DNA of 64,000 nucleotides from Cylindrodendrum hubeiense (taxonomy: Eukaryota > Ascomycota > Sordariomycetes > Hypocreales > Nectriaceae). Each line of letters begins with the position of its first letter. Within the stretch, counting starts at the first letter, position 1. The notes beneath the pieces are model-generated. The model was not told the origin of the DNA, made no database searches, and worked only from the letters and a program-made list of their open reading frames with translations. Shown in pieces: positions 12,210 to 24,000 of the stretch. The position numbers and the translations under genes were made by a program. Location: the NCBI GenBank assembly GCA_014621425.1, contig JAANBB010000009.1, forward strand, positions 186,001 through 250,000, written 5' to 3'.

Positions 12210-13750
12210 ATGTCGTCGCTCAGCGAGGGCCACGAGGGCAAGTCGCCCGTCTTGTCGGACGAGAAGCATGTCCCCGACTCGCCCACCTCCGTCAACCACC
12301 TTGAGCCCATCGACCCCAAGGTCGAGCGCAAGCTGCTCATGAAGCTGGATCTGTGTATCTACCCGCCTCTTTTCGTCATCTACATGATGTCTTTCCTTGA
12401 TCGCATCAACATCAGCAATGCCCGAATCCAGGGCATGACCGATGAGATCGATCTCTCAGGCACCCGCTTCAACATTGCGCTCTTTGTAAGTCGATTCCAT
12501 GCCCGTTTGCGACAGGACTGCGTCTAATAAGTCAGATCTACTTTGTTCCCTACATTCTCCTCGAGGTCCCCTCCAACATGCTTATTCGCAGGGTCCGCCC
12601 GTCCATCTACCTCTCATGTCTCATGTTCGCCTGGGGCATCATCAACATGTGCATGGGCTTCGTCCACTCCTACGGTGCCCTCGTCGCTCTGCGCTTCTTG
12701 CTCGGCGCCTTTGAGGCCGGCGTCCTCCCCGGAATCATCTACGTTACCTCCATGTACTACAAGCGCCACGAGTTCCAGAAGCGCATGTCCTTCTTCTTCT
12801 GCAGCACACTGATTGGAGGTGCCTTTGGAGGTCTCCTGGCCTACGCGATTGCGCGTCTGGGTGGCGACAAGGGCATGAGCGCCTGGCGATGGATCTTCAT
12901 CATTGAGGGTGCCATCACATCGTTCCTGTCCATCTTCGCCGTCTTCCTCATTGCCGACTGGCCCGAGCAGGCTCGCTTCCTCTCCGCAGAGGAGAAGGAG
13001 CTCGTGCAGCGTCGCATTGCTGAGGATTCTGGCGATGATTGCCGCATGGACACACTCGACAAGTTTGCCTACACCCGCATCTTCCGCGACTGGAAGATCT
13101 GGCTCGGCGCCTTCATGTACATGGGCATTGGCACAACTGGATATGCCGGTGTTTTCTTCATGCCTACCATCCTGCTCGAGTTCGGCTGGTTGGCTCAGGA
13201 GGCCCAGATTCGCACCATCCCCGTCTACGTGCTTTCGGCCGGCTGCATGCTCCTCTCGGCTTGGGCTTCCGATCGCACCAAGCACCGTTATGGTTTCATC
13301 CTTTCCGGTGCATGCATTGCTACCATTGGATACGCCATGCTCCTGAACCAGGGCGAAAAGTCCCGCGATTACAAGTTCGCTGCCGTCTTCCTCATCAACG
13401 CCGGTGGTTACATCGCGACGCCCATTTGCCTGGCCTGGCTGCAGAACAACCTGTCTGGACACTGGAAGCGCGCGTTCGGCTCGGCCATCCAGGTCACCCT
13501 TGGCAACATCGCCGGTATCGTCGGTGCCAACATCTTCCTCGTCACTGAGAGCCCCACCTACAAGACTGGTTACGGCACTGCCCTGGGCATGATGTGGATG
13601 GGTGTTCTCGCGGCTACCACTATGGTGGTGTTGATGTGGCGCGAGAACAAGAAGCGAGCGGCTGGAGAGCGGGATAACAGACTGAACATCGATGAGAAGG
13701 ACCGCGGAAACATGGGTGACTGGCACCCCAGCTTCAGATTCACTCTGTAA
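12210..13750 (+). CDS. MFS permease, Dal5-like anion:cation symporter family
   Basis: Two exons (12210-12485 and 12536-13750; 50-nt intron) encode 496 residues. The signature of fungal ACS/Dal5-type permeases is clear: KLLMKLDLCIYPPLFVIYMMSFLDRINISNARIQGM in helix 1, IYFVPYILLEVPSNMLIRR after the splice, RFLLGAFEAGVLPGIIYVTSMYYKR, and twelve hydrophobic segments in two sets of six. The family imports allantoate, nicotinate, biotin-pathway acids and other organic anions with protons at the plasma membrane; the substrate cannot be read from sequence. ATG 12210 is the first in-frame ATG and gives the usual short hydrophilic N-terminus (MSSLSEGHEG). The opposite strand carries a long spurious open frame. 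Confidence 0.9.
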
Positions 13751-13751
13751 G

Positions 13752-14160
13752 CAGTGTTTATTGTAAATAGCTTTGAGAACTACCGTACATAGCACTGAAT
13801 GGCAAGACAAGTATCTTTGCCAATACCCCTGTGTGCCGCATGCAGAATGTGATTACAGTGTACATGAGTTTTTAGAACTATAGTACCTGACATTGACTGA
13901 CAATACAAGTACTTTATGAATACTCCTGCATACCGCCCCTGAGATGTGACTACAGCGTACATTGTAAACGGCTTTAAAACGCATCGTACGTAGCACAAGG
14001 CGACAAGATAAGCATCTCCCCAGCATTCCTCCTCATCGTACGTCGGATATTTCTGGCGGTGTGCATTGCAGACGACTTCTAGAACGTGCAGTGCATGTCA
14101 TTGGACGCATGTATGTCAATAGCGTTCTGTGCCGCACCCGAGATATGTTGGACAAGGTGG
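13752..14160. repeat. Degenerate tandem repeat, about four units of 97-104 bp
   Basis: Units begin near 13752, 13856, 13953 and 14057. Each opens with cagtgt/cagcgt/cggtgt, then an attgtaaa-like word and a ctt(t/c)..aac word; later shared words are tagcac, acaagta and a ccgc..gagatgt-like end. They are clearly related but well diverged. The array starts directly after the MFS stop codon, so it probably forms part of its 3' UTR or terminator. Confidence 0.65.
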
Positions 14161-15354
14161 TAGCAATGCGCCGCTGCGAACAGTTCCCAGCCCCTGTCGT
14201 CGCCTTCATGCCCGGCTTACTCCAGTTCATTGCGCAGTCAGAACCTTGCCCCCCCGACAGCCCTGTCCGAACCCCGTCAGTGCTTCCCGAGACCGACGCG
14301 CCCCTGCTTTCTTGGCTCAACGTTGCATCTCCGTCAATCCCTTGGCATCCGCCTTGTCCCTGCCCTGGCCCTGGCCCATGTCACGCGGCCCTCACCCGCT
14401 GCTTCGCCGACGTCGTGCCGCATCCCTCGGGGCGCCGACTATGCTGCGTGTCGACGTACAACTACCACGAGGAGCAAACTCCACCCGTTATTCCCTTTGC
14501 GTCCCTTCTTTTTGCTTTTACGCACCATGGGTCATCCTCATCAGCGAAATCCCTTCACATTCGTCCCGGCGAGCTGGAACCGATGCTGCAGAGCCCTGGC
14601 AACCAGCCATTCTGCTGGAGCCTGTTCAAACTCATGAGATTGCCACCTTCACGCGCCCCGCGGCCTCCGTTTCTCCTCCGCTCGTGCATACAACGAACTA
14701 GATGCGACAATGCAGGCTCAAGGGTCAGTGTAGGGAACGGGTACATCAGCCACAAAGCCTTCGAGTCTCACGGTTGTCGTAGTTTCAACCCCGGCTTCGA
14801 GCAGAAACCTTGCCATCCACATACTCGATGACTTGATATTGTTCTTTCTGGGCCCCAGCGCTTCAATTATCCCGCTCAGGGTTGCAGTCGCATCGTCGCG
14901 CTCTTGACAGGCCCATACCGCTGTATTACTCTGCATCATCCACGTCCAGTCATGCAGCGTAATCAATTCTTTACACTACACAATCCATGTCACTCCGTTC
15001 CAACAACTCCGAGTCGTCACATTACTAGTGTTGTCGTTGTTGCTCAGCATATATCGGCCCGGTTCATCAACCCGGGGTGATGCTGAAGCATCCGTGTAAA
15101 ACACCTCCTTTCTCAAGTCGTCAAATCAGCACGCATGGAGCTAACACATGGAGCTAACGCATGGCTCCCAGCTTTGGAAGCCAGTCTTGATATGTTTGGA
15201 ATGGGTATATTAAATTTTCACTTTTTCGTCTCTCATCTATTTTAGACAATGGAGCAAGCTTTCCAATGAATTTCCCATGAAATCATTGCCGGAAATGTCC
15301 CATGTCCCAATGCACTTATCTATGCCATCTAGGCCTCTTCACAGCTCACACCTT
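14161..15354. other. Intergenic between convergent MFS and ArgRS genes
   Basis: No gene is seen. An open frame reaching 14831 on plus is Pro/Cys/Arg-rich and overlaps others, so it is taken as spurious. A short direct repeat (catggagctaac) occurs near 15134-15165. The right part is AT-richer, as expected of 3' flanks. Confidence 0.45.
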
Positions 15355-15361
15355 TTACATT
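15355..15361 (-). other. Seven-nucleotide terminal coding exon of ArgRS
   Basis: Exon 3 ends at 15415 with CG. A 53-nt intron 15414-15362 (gtaagt..aaggcag, with gctaac close to the acceptor) leads to A-ATG-TAA, giving Arg-Met-stop. Arginyl-tRNA synthetases commonly end in a PVxRM-like motif, which supports splicing over read-through to the in-frame TAA at 15411-15413. Confidence 0.65.
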
Positions 15362-17700
15362 CTGCCTTCTGTTAGCGTCCGTAGTCCGGTATGTATTAGA
15401 CATGAGCAACTTACCGTTTCACAGGCGATAGGCCGAGCAATTTCATTCCGTTGCTCAACACGGTTCGGGCTGAATCGTATAGGGCCATACGCGCCTTCTG
15501 GAGCTCCTTCTCACTGCCGACGATTCGGAGTTGGTCGTAGCTAGAGCTGACAGCGTGGGACATCTTGAAGAGGTACGTCAAGACAGTGGTGGGCTCGAGG
15601 GTCTTGAGGGTGTTCTGGACCACATCGGGCCACTGGGCAAGGAAGCGGATCAGATCAACAGCGTGCCTCTCCGTCAGGAGGCTGAGATCAGCGCTGTCCA
15701 GGTCCTCGTCGGTGAGGCCAACCTTTCGCTGGATGGAGCAGAGACGAGCGTGAGCGTACTGGAGGTAGGGACCAGTGTCACCCTCGAACGAGGTCATGGC
15801 CTCCATGTTGAACTTGTAGTTGTTGATTCTATGCTCGTTAGTAACGTGTCGCCCCTTTTGAGGGTCTAGGGTAGTACATACCGCTTTCCTGACATGTCCT
15901 GAACCATGACACTGCTGATACCAAGAATATCGGCGACGGCCGCGGGGTCCTCGATCTGGGCGTACTTGGTCTCGTTCTGCTTCATAGTGTCGTGCATCGT
16001 GTCGGCAACATCACGGAGAATGTCATCAAGGAACTTGACAGTACCCTTTCGGGTGCTCATGCCCAGTACAAGACCGAAGTTGATGTGCTGGCACTTCTTG
16101 GCGATATCATCGTGACCCATAAGCTCAACAGTCTTGAAAAGCTGCTTGAGATGCAGGTCCTGGGCCGAAGCCACGACGTAAATCATGTGGTCGAACTTGT
16201 ATTGCGAGTTTCGGTTCAAGAGTTCACTGATATCTCGGGTCAGGTAGAGAGCGGTGCCGTCCCTCTTTCGGATAACGGCCTTCTCAAGACTCTTTCCAGC
16301 CTTGCCAGCGACATGCTTTGAGAAGTCAATGAGGACAGCGCCGTCAGAGTCCTCAGACACACCCTTTTCGAGGAGGACCTTGGCAGAGTTCTCCATGTCC
16401 GGCTCAGGAACCTGGCTCTCTCCAGAGTAGACATCAAACTCGATGTTTAGGCGGGCATAGGTCTGCTTGTATCGGACAATGCTCAGGTCTCGGAATCGTC
16501 GCCAAAGGGCGACAGCTTCGGGCTCACCATCCGTCATTCGTCGGAAGTACTGTCGGGCCTGCTCATCGAGGCAGTTGGCTAGGAGTTCGGTGACATCCTC
16601 GCCGGCCTTTTTCTTCTCATCAATAGTCTCCTTCTCAGCGGTCAGGTCCTGGTTAATGCGGACGTAGAGGTTGAAGAGGTGGTTAATGGGGTCGGCTTGG
16701 AGAGCCTCCTCCTCACCCCACTTCACCCAAGCAAGGGCCAACAGGCCGTATTGCTTGCCCCAGTCACCAAGATAGTTGATTCGGGTGACATCCCAGCCAG
16801 CACCGTCGTACAACTTGGAAAGGAAGCCACCGATGATTGTGCTTCGCAAGTGGCCGGCATGGAAAGGCTTGGCAATGTTAGGCGAGGAGAATTCGACAAT
16901 CATCTTCTTCTTTCCGGAGTTGGGGTCGTTAGGGTCCTTGAGACCATTGTGGGGGTTCTTGCCAAATTCCTCGCCGCGTTTTCGGATGATGGGGATGAGG
17001 AAGTTGGTGAGGCCGGTGGGCTTAAAGAAGAAAGACAGGAATGGTCCGGCGGAGGTGGGCTTCTCGATCAAGGGCGACTCGGGAAACTAGTTCATGGGGT
17101 CAGTTTTAAATCCATTGACGTTATTGAGTCATCAATGTGGTTGGGTTGACGTTGTTAGTTACTAACCTTGGCAATCCACTCGGCAGCCAGCTCGTTGGGC
17201 TTCTTGCCCTTGATGCGGAGAGCAGGGACGGCGAGGATAGCATCACCCTTGTCGAGGGACTGGGTCCACTGAATAGCGGGATAGATGAGGGCAGTGTCAA
17301 CGCCGGTGACCTCGTGCATCAGGGTGGTGATGTGGGATCGGTAGACGTCGACGGGGTTGGTCTCGGGGAAACAGTTAGGATACCGCTCGATCTTGTCGAG
17401 GCCGAGGCGCTCGAGCTGGGCGGCCAGCGCATTGGTGTCGACGGAAGCCATGGTTTTGGTCGAGTAGTGGTGGTGAGAGTGGTATGGGTGTTTCAGGCCG
17501 CGACGATGTCGGCTGTGGGCTTGTTGATGGAGCCGCTGCGTTTGTTGACGTTGATGCTGCTGCTGTGGGAGCCACGAGGCAATCGAGGGCCGTTGGAGGA
17601 TAGAAGAAGACCAGCACGTACGGGGAAACGACGCGGCAAAAGAAGAGGGTGAAGAAAGAAAATTAGGGGAGCAAGTGGGAGTGAAGCGGCGCGAGAGCAT
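15355..17700 (-). CDS. Arginyl-tRNA synthetase, probably dual cytosolic/mitochondrial
   Basis: This class I synthetase charges tRNA-Arg. Starting at ATG 17451 (MASVDTNALAAQLERLGL) it has 636 residues; starting at ATG 17700 (MLSRRFTPTCSPNFLSSPSS) it has 719, the extra 83 being rich in Arg and Ser with no acidic residues near the start, like a mitochondrial presequence. Another in-frame ATG lies at 17787. Exons (short form) are 17451-17167, 17086-15882, 15828-15415 and 15361-15355. Motifs: FSSPNIAKPFHAGHLRSTI (HIGH signature, here HAGH), MSTRKGTVKFLDDI (KMSKS-loop equivalent), and the DALR anticodon-binding helices at the C-terminus. The final seven-nucleotide exon gives the family-typical PVxRM ending; without splicing the protein would stop one residue earlier at PVKR. 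It lies beside the subtilisin gene on the same strand, with no functional link evident. Confidence 0.93.
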
Positions 17701-18301
17701 CTGCGCCAGCGTACGAGTGTGGCAGTGGGAGTGTGACTCAAGTGGGCAAAGGGCTTTTTGCGGTGCTGTGGGTGGCTCTTGCCTCATGCATCTGCACCGC
17801 AGAGCTTGTCGCGCCTGCCAAACTGCGACTTTAGCGCGGGGCACGGCGGGGCCGCGTTTCTCCGATGCCGTTACCCCTCCTTTAGCTACCCTAGACTTGA
17901 GGACTGCCCCGCAATCGCAAGTTCAGTTCACCAACATCATGGGTGTTGATCATCATAGATTTTTCTTCAGTGAATATTGCAACGTTACTACATCTAAGTC
18001 TAAGATAGACTCACTGATCTTGAAAGCTTTGAAACAGACAGCAAATAGGGAAAGGAAAATTGTAGGTTGTTGAATTGATTATTGCCATTGATTAAAACAT
18101 CCAGCGTTATAAATACAAATATTGACAAAAGCAATAGACAGAATCCAATCCAGCTGTCTTAATTCACACAATCTTTATCCCATTATAGGTCTCGTGAGAG
18201 TCGCCTAGCCGCACCGATTTCGATACCAAAGCCCAGGCTATCATCTAGTTCATCGCAGATATCTTTAATCACAATCCCTCGCAGCTCTCATTACCTTACC
18301 C
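17701..18301. other. Intergenic between ArgRS start and subtilisin stop
   Basis: About 600 bases hold the ArgRS promoter (left, GC-rich) and the 3' flank of the subtilisin gene (right, AT-richer near 17940-18180). No gene is seen. Confidence 0.5.
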
Positions 18302-21098
18302 TTACTTCGCGTACGTGATACCAAACGTCAGCGACTCTGACTTATCCCAGTCACTTGTCTTCTTCTCGTCTCCAAAGATCCTCAGCGCGCGATACACAAT
18401 CTTGTACATGCCCGCCGGCGCATAGCTGCCGTCCGCCAACTCACCGGCCCACGATACCGAGTTTTGGCCCATTGAGCTCCACATCAGGGGGAAGTCCGCA
18501 ACCTGTCCAACGCTGCCGTTACTGGGCACGTTATAGTTCCCGGTTGTCAAGTTGGACTTGACTGGGACAACGTCGGCATGCACATTTGACGAGCCGAGAG
18601 CGAGGAACCAGACTAGCGTCGGGAACGTGGTGCTCGTAGAGTTGATGTCCTCCTGGTCTTGGACGGTGCCGGCCTTCGGGAGGGTAAAGGTGGTGTTTTC
18701 GGCAACGGGGAGTAGTTTCTCATCGGTCGACTGGCTGACCCATGCGTCCGCGGAGCCCAACACGGTTGAGCCGTGTAGCGATCCAGTGAGACCCAGGTAA
18801 GGGATGGACAGCGAACTTCCGTCTGTGCCGTTGATGGCGACATATCCGGACCAGACAGGAAGACGTTCCGCTTGAAGACCCGTTGGAGGAGTGGGAAGGA
18901 CTTCAATGGTCACGCTCTTGCCCGCGCTGATGGTAACCTTGCTCTCGCTGAACCTGATAGTGGCTCCCTCGGAAGCAAACTCATTGGGGAACGAGTCGGG
19001 GTAGATGCTATCCTCAACAAGCGTGTAAGCAGTGCCGGCGGGGACGTGCGAGATTTCAAACTCGACATCCGTCTTTCCAGTGTTCTTGAGTGTGAAGTTG
19101 CGCGACTCCACAAAGTTGTCCGTGTCGTTAAACGACAAGCTCGAGGGGCACAGGAGAATCGTGGCGTGCGCGGCATCGTGCGCCTGGACAAGACCAGCGC
19201 CCTGCTGCGGCACGGGGGCGAGGAACTCGGAGTAGGAGAAGCCATCATGGAACAGCTGCGGGTTGGAGCTGGCTGAGAGGAGGCTCTCGATGAGCTCGGG
19301 CTCAAGTGTGCCGCGGACTTCGGAGATGAGGGCGAAGATGCCCGCCATGAGAGGGGTTGCCATCGATGTACCAGAGAGAACGGCATAACTGCCCAGGCTC
19401 CGGGGGTAAGTGGACAGAATGCCACCGCCGGGGGCTCCAAACTGGGGCTTGGAGTCCATCTCCCAGGTCGGGCCCCATGAGGTAAAGGTACTGAGGGCAC
19501 CACCGGTGAGATCGTTAGGGACCTGCTCGACAGTGACCTTGCCGTCTGAGCCATCTGACATCTCAACGACGACCTTGGAGCCTGCCTTGAGGAGGTTGAT
19601 CCACTTCTTGCCCTGCTCGGGTGTCACCATGGCCGCAGCCTTGATGTTTTCGACGGGAGACACATCGTAGGGGATGATGCCGGCCTCGTCGTTGTAGACC
19701 ATGATGTACTTGGCTCCAGCATCAGCCGCGTGAGTGGCCTTTTCAACAAATGTGCAGGTTCCTCGGCGGATGAGAACAATATAGCCGCTCAGGTTAGGAG
19801 TATTCGCAGGGTATTCATCACAGCCGCCATCCGTGACATTGGTGTCGTAGCTGGGCGCCCAGAGGGGTAGTTTGACGCCTGTCCAGGCATCAGGGGTGCC
19901 GGCCTGGGAGCCAAACTCATACCGGGTGGTGGCGTTGTTGACGGTGTAGTGGGAGACGTTGAGGATCGACACCGTCTCAGCGTTGTCGAACGAAGCGACG
20001 GCCGTCACGCTCTTGCCGCTCGCCGCCGTGCTGGCGTAAAACATGCCGACATCACCAGAGTTACCTGCGGCCAGGGTGCAGGGGACGCCCTGCTCGACGA
20101 TCCGGGAGACGGTGACGGCCCAAGCCTCCTCGGACCAGCCGCTGGGGCCACCGATAGAGGCGCTGATGATGTCTGCGCCGTCCTCGTAGGCCTTGTTGAA
20201 AGCGGCGATTAGGATGTCGTTTCCAGCTTCGCCGGTGCAGCCGAAGACACGGTAGGCGCCGAGCGTGACGCCAGGAGCGGCACCGGTAAAGTCCATTGAG
20301 TTTTCCTGGGCGGCGATGATGCCGGCGACGTGTGTTCCGTGGCCCTGGCAGTCCATGGGGTCGTCATCTGGGTTGGCTTCGTTGTAGCCGGTGTAGTCGT
20401 CACCGACGAGATCGGTTCCGAAAGTCACAAGGCACCCGTCACCAAAACATCCGCCAAGGGCAGAGTGCTTGTAGTCGATCTATAACAGAATGGCGTGTTA
20501 GTCAAACACACGTGGACCCAACAGCTCGTGGGGGGCATCAACTTACACCGCTGTCAATGACGGCAACCTTGACGCCTTTTCCGGTATAGCCCTCCTCCCG
20601 TAGCTTATCGACCTGGGTCATAACGTGAGGCGAAAACACATCCTTGACCGTCTCATATGCTGAGCGCTTCTTCATGGTTGCGTACTCCTGGCCCGGTGTG
20701 CCCTGCCAGTCGATTCGCGGCTCCGGGATGCCGTACACTTTGACCGGCCACATTCCCTTGACAGCAGGCAGTTCCAGCACCTTGGATGCCAGATCCTCGG
20801 CGCGCTCATGGTCGTTGAATTGAATCGAAGCACCCTTGAACAGCTTGTAGTCGAACTCCATTCGCGTCTTGCCATCCGCACTGGTTTTGGAATAGAAATC
20901 GGTGTGATCCTAGCTTGAGTTAGAACTGCCACCGAACCAATTGATGGCTACCAATATGAGACGTACACTGTCATCCTCGAATTCGAAGATGTAGGCGCCT
21001 GGAAGGCGAGTTGTGCCCTTTTTGTTGCCGATCTGTTCGACGGTCACGGCGCTGGCTACGGCCGCGAAGAGCGACGCAACCAAGCTGAGGCGCACCAT
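18302..21098 (-). CDS. Secreted subtilisin-like serine protease (S8) with PA domain
   Basis: Three exons (21098-20967, 20909-20547, 20479-18302) encode 890 residues. MVRLSLVASLFAAVASA is a signal peptide. An inhibitor-I9-like propeptide follows (GAYIFEFEDDS, then FKGASIQFND). The catalytic triad is visible: Asp in VAVIDSGIDYKHSALGG, His in DCQGHGTHVAGIIA, Ser in LSGTSMATPLMAG; the oxyanion Asn is in CTLAAGNSGD. A PA domain is inserted between His and Ser (VLIRRGTCTFVEKATHAADAGAKYIMVYND). The C-terminal third looks like an Fn3-like beta domain as in C5a-peptidase/Vpr-type subtilases. It should act outside the cell in protein degradation, possibly on host or environmental substrates. Candidate N-glycosylation sites are scattered through the C-terminal half. 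Confidence 0.92.
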
Positions 21099-24000
21099 AA
21101 TGAAGATACCTAAGTTGCTCTCCTCTCAAATTGAATTGAAATTGAGACAGAGAAATGAACACAAGAAACAAAGAACGATGAAGAAAAACGAGTACCGAAA
21201 CTCGGGCTTGGCCCAGCAAGTACGGCGGGTGATCAGCACTACTATATACGATCATCGTTGCGTGGAGACATCCGGGCCACAGCCCCATCAGCCTCGAGTG
21301 CCATCGAGTGCCAGCGTTTCGGAAAGCCGGGGCAGGGGGGCGTCCGTCCATCCATCGAGGGCAAGCTGCTGCTCCGCGCACCTGGGCCCGGCCAGCGAAG
21401 AGCTGCGGAAGAGTGGGAATAGCAGGTGGGAAGTGCGCGCCGCGCTGCAGGACTGAGATTGGAGGGGGGTTGCATCGTGGAACCACCAAGATCACCACCA
21501 GAAGCAAGTCCGTTACGTGAGAGACACGGAGAGCTACTCGCCTATGCGCGCGCTCGCCACTCGGTGAGTCGGCCCAGCCCGTCCTGTTGTTCTGCTTGTA
21601 CACACCCGGAAAGTATCATCCCCTGACGATCCCGCTAGCGACGGCCGCGATTAGCTGCCTTGGGAAGGCGGATCTCCGAGTGGATTGGACGGTGGGAGCC
21701 GAATATAGTGCAAATGGAGCCCGCCCAGGATACCTGGGATGAAGAGCGACAATCGTGCTGTCACAGCGCGTCGAGGTCGCCAGAAGGCCACAGGAAGGCC
21801 GCAAAACAACCCGGGGTCAAGGGCCTTGGAAACCGGGACACGGACATGGGACATGGGGCATATCTGCCGATCGCCAGGCACCCCGCGGCTGCTGGGACCG
21901 ACTGGCAGCGCGGCGTATGTCTCGTCTGATCCTTTGGTGACTCTCACGAGTGCTAAACATAGCTAGCCGCCTCGCCTGTTGCCGGGAGAAGGGCTAGGTT
22001 CTGGGAGAGTCTCGGAGGAGGCGCTAGATCATCCCGAGCCTCGTGAGCCTCGCGTGAGGTCCAAGACATTTTGTGATTCACAATGGAGAAGTGTACCACT
22101 GCCTGACAACTGCCCTCCCACGTTGGATATGGCTTTGGCGATGGTTACACCTGGGCCGCATTGCCCTATCACCGTCAATCGTCGACGGCCATGTCAGCCT
22201 GTGTCTCTCGCGCCACCTCTTTTTTCGGATATGTGGCTGTGGGGGTCTTGTGGCAGCACGATCATGGTTGTACCATGCAACGATCGCTTATGCGATGACA
22301 GTAACTGCTCGGTGCCGGGATGTCGAATCCGGCTGGCTGCAGACAATATTCTTTTTGAAACAAAACCGCTGGGGACTCTTTTCTTCGGCCAGTGGATAAC
22401 AGAAAGGTGCCAAGGACCGCCGGAGATTGAACCTGCAGAAGTACCGCAGATCGCAGAGTCAATTAACCCGAGGCTCTCGCTAGGCGCGTCGGCCGAGTTG
22501 AGATGCGTATGACATCTGATGATGGGCAATTCACTTTCAGCAACCAACCGAATTCTTGCCTATGGCACGTTGAGGCAGCGCGAGTTCTCTAGTTTCAAGC
22601 ATCTCTGCCCTGCTCCCTGGAGCTCTTGACAAGGGTTCCTGGGCCGGCAGAGCACGGTTCAAGCTTCCAGGAAACATTCTGAGCAAGTTTATTTGCTGTC
22701 CAGTCAGACTGCGGCATCCTCAGCCTCCATCATCGTCTCGTCTCATCCTGTAGAGCGAGCACATTATTCTACACCGATCTTACGCCCTCAAAAACCATCC
22801 GGTAATGAAACTGTACCAATGGCGCGTGGTACCCTGCACCGGACCCCGTGTGAGAGCTGCAGACGCTCGTATTCCATGCTCAATTGATGCAGGTCGCCTT
22901 TCTCAGCAGGGATTCTTCTCAGCAGTGATTTCTCGACCGGGCCTTGTACACGTGGACGAAGGTCTCTCTCCACGTCGCACGGATTTGGACTCGGCAGATC
23001 CACGCGAGTGAGAAACATGGAGCGTCCGTCATCGTCATCATGCAATGAGCCTCACACTCGAACCATGCCCCTTGTCTGCTTATCCACTGACAGCTGTCGA
23101 CCTTATTTTTCAACCAACGATGCCAAGGCGATCCACTGAGCCGTTGCCATATTGTAGCTGACAGGGCTGTGGTATAATTAGGCTGTGGTTCATCGCCTTC
23201 ATCGCCAGCAATGCCAGGCAATTTGTAGTTCTGATTATTTCTCGGCAAAAATATCGGTAGAGGTGACGGTTGTCTCGGGCTGTGCCTGTGCGTGGTCATC
23301 CCTTGGCGTTATCAGTTAAACGGTGTGACCGAAGCAAAGCTTTAGCCAGTTGAGCACTCTATCTGCCGTCTCAAATTGATGCTCAGCATGGATCATTCGG
23401 GTTCCTACCCGGGCTTTTAAGTCAAACACGCGCTAGTACTGTAATCCTCCCAAGCACCAAGAGGGTCAAACAAAGCCATGGATGTTTTGTAAAACGCCCG
23501 GTCCAAGCACATGCTCCATCTTGTAGATGAAGAAATCTCCCCTTTTCAATCCTTCGGCCTTAAGAACCAATTGTCTTCACGTTGCGAAATAAACATCGCG
23601 ATCTTCACAGAAAGGAGATATTTGCTACTGGTATCGAACATCTTTCTCTCTCTAATCAGTAGCACAGGATGCATTATGAGCATGGAAGCTGTCTGGTTTT
23701 CGGCTGTTGGGTGTGATACCCAGTAAAATTATGAATGTTACATCCGAATGCATACATGTTGCTATCTGCACGCACTACCAGATAAGGTATACAGATTAAC
23801 AAATAGACCCAAGGTGAATAAATATAAGTAAAATAAACATACTTATAAGGTTTATTAATAAGTCTAAGGGTACGGTCTTTATTTTTCTGTGCGTACGAGA
23901 TCATACAAATCCACACAGAGGAAAAAATCTCAATATACCTTGGTTCCATGTTAAATAGTGTTACGCATTGTCGCGTGCCCCCGTTGGCTCTAAACATGTG

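Noticed and set aside
12614..13810. A 398-codon frame on minus opposite the MFS permease
   Set aside because: It is a compositional shadow of the conserved transporter, rich in Gly/Glu/His with no recognisable domain.
14061..14831. A 256-codon frame on plus after the MFS gene
   Set aside because: It begins inside the degenerate tandem repeat, is Pro/Cys/Arg-rich, and overlaps other frames.
18302..21098. Idea that the subtilisin is a partner protease of the HeLo-like fusion
   Set aside because: It has a signal peptide and propeptide and should be secreted, lies about 13 kb away with unrelated genes between, and does not look like the cytosolic proteases of fungal cell-death loci.
23325..23420. 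tRNA-like stretch with words resembling A and B boxes
   Set aside because: The would-be T arm folds instead as a cgggt/acccg hairpin with a four-base loop, the D arm is too short, and no acceptor or anticodon stem closes.
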